NCBI GenBank assembly: GCA_964590195.1
Contig: CAZPWJ010000135.1
Location: forward strand, 1-9,502
DNA: 9,502 bases
Origin: GCA-2731375 sp964590195
GTDB taxonomy: Bacteria > Pseudomonadota > Alphaproteobacteria > GCA-2731375
Direction: 5' to 3'
The stretch's first letter is position 1. Each line of letters begins with the position of its first letter. Positions 5,881 through 9,502 of the stretch are shown here, piece by piece. The position numbers and the translations under genes are program-made. The notes below the pieces were generated by a model. That model was not told the origin of the DNA and did not search any database. It was given only the letters and a program-made list of their open reading frames with translations.

Positions 5881-7767
5881 ATGGCGGCGATGAAGCCGGA
5901 AAACCCGGTCGAACCGTTCAAACGCGCGGTGACGGCAGCTGTCCGCGCTATCGCGCGCGACAGCGAGCTGACGGTCAACTTTGGCGCCGAGGGTGCCGCC
6001 ACGGGCGCCGGGCGCAACCGACTGCCCACGCCCAGCCGCGAGCTGGGCGGCGAGGAAGTCGCTCATGTGCGTGGCAGTGGCGATGCGCTTGCCCTGTGGC
6101 ACCGCCACCACGACAACCGTCTGCATGCCCTGAACCAGCCCAAGGGCGCGACCGCCCGCGCGGTCTTTGAATCGGCTGAACAGGCGCGTGTCGAATCCCT
6201 GGGCGCCAAGCGTATGATGGGCGTTTCCGACAATCTCGACGCCATGCTGGACGAGCGCTGCCGGGCGCGGGGCTATGCCTCGGTCAATGATCCGGGCGAG
6301 GCATTGCTGCCCGAAGTGGTGGGACTGTTGGTGCGGGAAAAATTGACCGGCAAGGCACCGCCGCCCGCCGCCAAGCCCATGGTCGAGCATATCCGCCCCT
6401 GGGTCGAGGAAAAGGCCGGCAAGGAGCTGGCCGAACTGACCGGCGAAATGACCGATCAGAACGCCTTTGCCAAGCTGACCCGGAAACTGATCGCCGATCT
6501 GGATCTGGGCGAGGAAGACGGCACGGAATCCGATGATATGGATGATCAGGCCGAGAACGACGAAGAGGAAATGGCCGACGGCGAGGGCGAGGGCGAAGGC
6601 GGCGAGGGTGCCGCCGACGACGGCGGCGACCCGGACGGCTCCGACAGCCAGGACGGCTCGGCCGACGGCGATGCGGAAGCGGACTCCGAGATGGAGGCCG
6701 AGGACGCCGATGCCATGTCGGGCAGCGAGGAACCGGGCCGTGGCCGGCGGCAATGGCGCCCCGGCGACATGATGCCGGATAATCCTAACGAGCCGCCCTA
6801 TCGTTTCTTCACGGAAGAATTCGACGAAATCATCGACGCCACCGAACTATGTGATGCCGAGGAACTGGGACGCCTGCGGGCCTATCTGGACCAGCAGCTT
6901 TCAAATATGCAGGGCGTCGTCGCGCGCCTCGCCAACCGCCTGCAACGGCGTCTGTTGGCGAAGCAGAACCGTAGTTGGGAGTTCGATCTGGAGGAGGGCA
7001 TGCTGGACGCCGGCAAGCTGGCCCGCGTGGTGACCAATCCACTACTACCGCTGTCTTTCAAGATGGAGCGGGATATGGATTTCCGCGACACCGTTGTGAC
7101 CCTACTGATCGACAATTCCGGCTCCATGCGCGGCCGGCCCATCACGGTCGCCGCCATGTGCGCCGACATCCTGGCCCGCACGTTGGAGCGGTGCAACGTC
7201 AAGGTGGAGATCCTGGGCTTTACCACCAGGGCCTGGAAAGGCGGGCAAAGCCGGGAAAAATGGCTGCGTGAAGGCAAGCCGGTCGCGCCGGGACGGCTGA
7301 ATGATCTGCGCCATATCATCTACAAGGCGGCGGACGCGCCCTGGCGGCGGGCCCGCCGCGGCCTGGGCCTGATGATGCGCGAGGGTCTGTTGAAGGAGAA
7401 CATCGACGGCGAGGCGCTGATCTGGGCCCATAACCGCCTGGTTTACCGGCCCGAGCAGCGCCGTATCCTGATGGTGATTTCCGACGGCGCGCCGGTGGAC
7501 GACTCGACCCTGTCCGTGAACGCCGGCAACTACCTGGAAAAGCATCTGCGCAATGCCATCGCCTGGATTGAAGGCCAGTCACCGGTGGAATTGATCGCCA
7601 TCGGTATCGGCCATGACGTCACCCGTTATTACCAGCGCGCGGTCACCATCGTTGATGCCGAACAACTGGGCGGCGTGATGATGGACAAGCTGGCGGAACT
7701 GTTCGATGAAGAGGCGGAAAAGGGTGCGGGCGGCGCGGGCGCATCAACCAGCCGCAGGGTAGCCTGA
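5881..7767 (+). CDS. cobT: Cobaltochelatase subunit CobT (VWA/MIDAS protein)
   Basis: CobT is the second chaperone-like subunit of aerobic cobaltochelatase and connects the CobS ATPase ring to the chelating subunit CobN. From the ATG at 5881 it has 628 residues, the usual size. The N-terminal domain (about 1-205) is followed by a very acidic, low-complexity linker (about 209-285) rich in Asp, Glu, Gly and Ser. The C-terminal von Willebrand A domain has a complete metal-ion-dependent adhesion site: DNSGS at 411-415, threonines 448-449 in GFTTRAW, and SDG with D535. The frame is open further upstream, but that part overlaps cobS and is not CobT-like, so 5881 (or 5890) is the start. There is no good ribosome binding site; the four-base gap suggests reinitiation after cobS. 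Confidence 0.95.
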   Translation: MAAMKPENPVEPFKRAVTAAVRAIARDSELTVNFGAEGAATGAGRNRLPTPSRELGGEEVAHVRGSGDALALWHRHHDNRLHALNQPKGATARAVFESAEQARVESLGAKRMMGVSDNLDAMLDERCRARGYASVNDPGEALLPEVVGLLVREKLTGKAPPPAAKPMVEHIRPWVEEKAGKELAELTGEMTDQNAFAKLTRKLIADLDLGEEDGTESDDMDDQAENDEEEMADGEGEGEGGEGAADDGGDPDGSDSQDGSADGDAEADSEMEAEDADAMSGSEEPGRGRRQWRPGDMMPDNPNEPPYRFFTEEFDEIIDATELCDAEELGRLRAYLDQQLSNMQGVVARLANRLQRRLLAKQNRSWEFDLEEGMLDAGKLARVVTNPLLPLSFKMERDMDFRDTVVTLLIDNSGSMRGRPITVAAMCADILARTLERCNVKVEILGFTTRAWKGGQSREKWLREGKPVAPGRLNDLRHIIYKAADAPWRRARRGLGLMMREGLLKENIDGEALIWAHNRLVYRPEQRRILMVISDGAPVDDSTLSVNAGNYLEKHLRNAIAWIEGQSPVELIAIGIGHDVTRYYQRAVTIVDAEQLGGVMMDKLAELFDEEAEKGAGGAGASTSRRVA

Positions 7768-7804
7768 CCCAACATAGCGGACCGACAGATGGACTGATAG
7801 GGGA

Positions 7805-8863
7805 ATGAGTGCGCCGAAATATTCCGCCATCGTTGCGGCTCTGTTGGCAACCCTGGCATTTAGCCTGTCGGGCTGCATTCTGTCGGGCCTGGCGAAGACC
7901 AAGACCGGCCCGCTGGTTGTCAAGGCGGAGGAAATCCACCTCAACCCCGAACAGCACAAGCAGTTCCGCGCCGGCGTGCTGGAATTTCGAGCCGGCCTTG
8001 CCTTAAGCAGCGATACCGGCAGCTTCGGCGGCTTGTCCGGCTTAAGCCTGTCAGAGGACGGCAAGCGGCTTACGGCCGTTTCCGATCAGGGCGATCTGTT
8101 TCAGGCCCGCCTGGTGCTGGATAAGACAGGAACCTTGCAAGAACTGGTCGAACCGCATCTGCATCGCCTGCGCGGCGTCAAGGGCGCTTACATATCGCGC
8201 CGCGCGGACAAGCTGGATCAGGACGCCGAGGCGGTGGAGCGGCTGTCGGACGGCAGCTATCTGATCAGTTTTGAAATCCGCCATCGAATGCTGCATTATA
8301 AAAGCCTCCTCGCCAAGCCGTCTTTGTTCGCGGTTCCGCCTGGCATCAAGAATGCCCCCCGCAACGGCGGTCTCGAGGCCATAACCCCCCTGCCCGATGG
8401 CCGCATCCTGGTGCTGAGCGAGAAATTCCGCCGCAAAGTCAAGGCGGACGCGGATGGCAAGAAAGTAGGGGACGGCGATTATATAGGCTGGTTGCTGTCG
8501 GCGGACGGCAAAAGCCTTGGCCAGGTATTTTGGCCGGAACAGGGCATTTTTCGCCCCACCGATCTGGCGGCCATGCCCAATGGCGATGTTTTGTTATTGC
8601 AGCGGCGCTATACGGTCGCGGGCGGCCCGGGCATGCGGCTGTCCCATATCCGAGCGAAAAACATCAGGGCCGGCGCCCGGCTGATGGACGTCGAACTGGC
8701 CCGCATGGCACCACCCATGTCGGTGGATAATTTCGAAGGCTTGGCGGTGCGCCCGGATGAAAATGGCGGTTGGACGGTCTATATGCTGTCGGACGACAAC
8801 TTCAACCCGCTGCAACGCACCTTGCTGTTGCAGTTCCACCTTCCCGAAGAAAAAGATTCTTAG
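7805..8863 (+). CDS. Phytase-like/esterase-like domain lipoprotein
   Basis: The 352-residue product begins with a signal peptide (hydrophobic core about 8-21) ending in the lipobox LSGC, with C24 as the expected lipidated residue, so it is an exported lipoprotein. The residue after the cysteine is Ile, not Asp, which is compatible with outer-membrane sorting. The rest resembles the Phytase-like family (esterase-like activity of phytase; beta-propeller type): GGLSGLSLSEDGKRLTAVSD (75-94), AEAVERLSDGSYLISFE (141-157), GGLEAITPLPDGRILVLSE (188-206), FRPTDLAAMPNGDVLLLQRR (249-268) and NFEGLAVR (309-316). Actual substrate is unknown, and phosphatase activity should not be assumed. The ATG at 7805 is the first possible start after an in-frame stop, with a GGGGA-rich stretch directly against it. 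It follows cobT by 37 bases and is probably in the same transcript. Confidence 0.85.
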   Translation: MSAPKYSAIVAALLATLAFSLSGCILSGLAKTKTGPLVVKAEEIHLNPEQHKQFRAGVLEFRAGLALSSDTGSFGGLSGLSLSEDGKRLTAVSDQGDLFQARLVLDKTGTLQELVEPHLHRLRGVKGAYISRRADKLDQDAEAVERLSDGSYLISFEIRHRMLHYKSLLAKPSLFAVPPGIKNAPRNGGLEAITPLPDGRILVLSEKFRRKVKADADGKKVGDGDYIGWLLSADGKSLGQVFWPEQGIFRPTDLAAMPNGDVLLLQRRYTVAGGPGMRLSHIRAKNIRAGARLMDVELARMAPPMSVDNFEGLAVRPDENGGWTVYMLSDDNFNPLQRTLLLQFHLPEEKDS

Positions 8864-8876
8864 GCGTTTAGCGCCC

Positions 8877-8918
8877 TAGAGCAACCTGCGTTCATTCGAA
8901 CGCAGGTCAGTTGCTCTA
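8877..8918. repeat. Large hairpin 1 (REP-like), ATTC loop
   Basis: Outer arms TAGAGCAAC (8877-8885) and GTTGCTCTA (8910-8918) pair perfectly over 9 bp. Inner arms CTGCGTTC (8886-8893) and GAACGCAG (8898-8905) pair over 8 bp around an ATTC loop. A four-base bulge (GTCA, 8906-8909) lies on the 3' side; an alternative pairing extends the inner stem to 10 bp. It sits 13 bases after the lipoprotein stop, so it may also terminate that transcript, but no T-run follows. Confidence 0.85.
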
Positions 8919-8929
8919 ACTTATTGGAT

Positions 8930-8981
8930 TAGATCAAATTATCAGCATCAAATTGATTCCAATTTGATGCTGTTTGATCTA
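8930..8981. repeat. Large hairpin 2 (REP-like), ATTC loop
   Basis: Outer arms TAGATCAAA (8930-8938) and TTTGATCTA (8973-8981) pair perfectly over 9 bp. Inner arms CAGCATCAAATTG (8943-8955) and CAATTTGATGCTG (8960-8972) pair perfectly over 13 bp around an ATTC loop. A four-base bulge (TTAT, 8939-8942) lies on the 5' side, the reverse of hairpin 1. The last three bases are the rpmB stop codon read on the minus strand. Placed between convergent genes, it could act as a terminator or mRNA stabiliser for rpmB. Confidence 0.88.
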
Positions 8982-9284
8982 CGCGGCCGCCGTTGCCTCC
9001 GCCGCGGGGGCGGCTTTCGCCACGGCGCGCTTCAGGCGGCGTGCCTTGAGGGACAGCTGGCTATCCTTGGCATCGGTCAAATAGGCGTCCAGGCCGCCCT
9101 TTTTTTCCACCGTGCGCAGGGCGGAAACGCAGACCTTCATACGGATCGCGCGGCCCAGGGCATCCGAGTGCAGCGCCATTTCCTGAACATTCGGCAGGAA
9201 CCGCCGCCGTGTCTTGTTATGAGCATGTGAGACGTAGTTGCCCGTCAACACGCCTTTACCGGTAAGTTCGCAACGCCGCGCCAT
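8979..9284 (-). CDS. rpmB: 50S ribosomal protein L28
   Basis: L28 is a small component of the large ribosomal subunit. The 101-residue protein begins MARRCELTGKG, the family signature, followed by VSHAHNKTRRRFLPN (18-32) and the basic core SLKARRLKRAVAK (78-90). Only one of the zinc-ribbon-type cysteines seen in some L28 proteins is present near the N-terminus (C5; C52 is elsewhere), typical of zinc-independent forms. The tail AAPAAEATAAA is alanine-rich and ends within the arm of hairpin 2. The ATG at 9284 is preceded on the minus strand by AGGA ten bases upstream. It is transcribed alone here, towards the lipoprotein gene. Confidence 0.97.
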   Translation of the reverse strand: MARRCELTGKGVLTGNYVSHAHNKTRRRFLPNVQEMALHSDALGRAIRMKVCVSALRTVEKKGGLDAYLTDAKDSQLSLKARRLKRAVAKAAPAAEATAAA

Positions 9285-9335
9285 GATATCATCGTCCTAA
9301 TAGATCCGGCGGTGGAAGTACCGGCGGAGCGGCGT

Positions 9336-9364
9336 TTTTTAGGCAAATCAAACGCCCACGTCAA
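9336..9364 (-). promoter_or_regulatory. rpmB promoter candidate
   Basis: On the minus strand TTGACG (9359-9364, five of six consensus bases) is followed after exactly 17 bases by TAAAAA (9336-9341, four of six). The predicted start is near 9329, giving a leader of about 45 bases before the rpmB ATG. Its -35 box is half of an inverted repeat (GTCAA-N5-TTGAC, 9360-9374). Confidence 0.5.
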
Positions 9365-9446
9365 GCACGTTGACCGCGCTGATGCCGATAAAGATCAGCC
9401 ACGTTCTCAAAAGATGCATCGGCGTGCCGGCCAGGACCAGAGCCAT
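9348..9446 (-). CDS. Possible 32-residue hydrophobic small ORF
   Basis: A minus-strand ATG at 9446 opens a 32-codon frame ending at TGA (9348-9350), with a hydrophobic stretch WLIFIGISAVNVL that could span a membrane. An in-frame stop lies directly before the ATG, so the frame cannot be longer. The ribosome binding site is weak (GAAAG about 9 bases upstream), and its 3' end overlaps the predicted rpmB promoter. I do not recognise it; chance is a real possibility. Confidence 0.15.
   Translation of the reverse strand: MALVLAGTPMHLLRTWLIFIGISAVNVLDVGV
9360..9374. repeat. Inverted repeat over the rpmB -35 box
   Basis: GTCAA (9360-9364) and TTGAC (9370-9374) form a perfect 5-bp inverted repeat with five bases between (GCACG). 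The left half provides most of the rpmB -35 box, so a protein bound here would overlap the promoter. The right half gives a plus-strand TTGACC, but no good -10 box lies 17 bases after it. Confidence 0.3.
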
Positions 9447-9502
9447 TCAACCAACTTTCGATTTGGAAGTCGCCACTGCACCGGGGACGGCGCCACGGAT
9501 AT

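Noticed and set aside
5121..6029. Long minus-strand open frame opposite cobS
   Set aside because: Antisense shadow of cobS with low-complexity His/Gly-rich translation and no family resemblance.
5773..6753. Long minus-strand open frame opposite cobT
   Set aside because: It is antisense to well-supported cobT and is a by-product of GC-rich codon use; it has no recognisable domain.
9382..9502. Plus-strand open frame from ATG 9382 to the window end
   Set aside because: About 40 codons, truncated, no good ribosome binding site or recognisable domain; it overlaps the minus-strand small ORF and cannot be judged without flanking sequence.

Overview
This window looks like chromosomal DNA from a moderately GC-rich alphaproteobacterium, possibly Rhodospirillales-like. 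That placement rests on protein style and gene order, not on a database search. The order aroK-aroB-CBS/DUF21 transporter, bolA, J-domain protein, cobS-cobT, rpmB is, from general knowledge, a familiar alphaproteobacterial neighbourhood. Base composition is even apart from one AT-rich promoter patch near 3700-3780. I see no insertion sequence, phage gene, CRISPR array, tRNA or rRNA.

Layout. Positions 1-305 are a regulatory or leader region with a promoter-like signal pointing left out of the window and no convincing gene. aroK (306-884) and aroB (884-2023) are fused by a TAATG overlap and encode two shikimate-pathway enzymes. A CorB/HlyC-type membrane protein with CBS domains (2079-3389) follows in the same direction. 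Two minus-strand genes come next: a ribbon-helix-helix DNA-binding protein (3400-3687) with its own AT-rich promoter, and a BolA-family protein (3845-4126). Divergent from bolA runs a plus-strand series: a J-domain protein with an N-terminal Cys/His cluster (4218-4802), cobS (4872-5876), cobT (5881-7767) and a phytase-like/esterase-like lipoprotein (7805-8863). The convergent gene rpmB (ribosomal protein L28, 8979-9284, minus) closes the annotated part. Between the lipoprotein gene and rpmB lie two large, similarly built hairpins. Positions 9285-9502 hold the rpmB leader and a good promoter candidate, with no firm gene beyond it.

How the genes work together. CobS (AAA+ ATPase) and CobT (VWA/MIDAS protein) are the chaperone-like subunits of the aerobic cobaltochelatase; the chelating subunit CobN is not in the window. 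The adjacent J-domain protein and BolA (a family tied to Fe-S cluster handling with monothiol glutaredoxins) could point to a shared metallocofactor role, but that is inference from position only.

No clearly undescribed biological system is visible. The items most worth a second look are the paired hairpins at 8877-8981, the Cys/His-plus-J-domain protein coupled to cobST, and the regulatory sites around the ribbon-helix-helix gene and rpmB.
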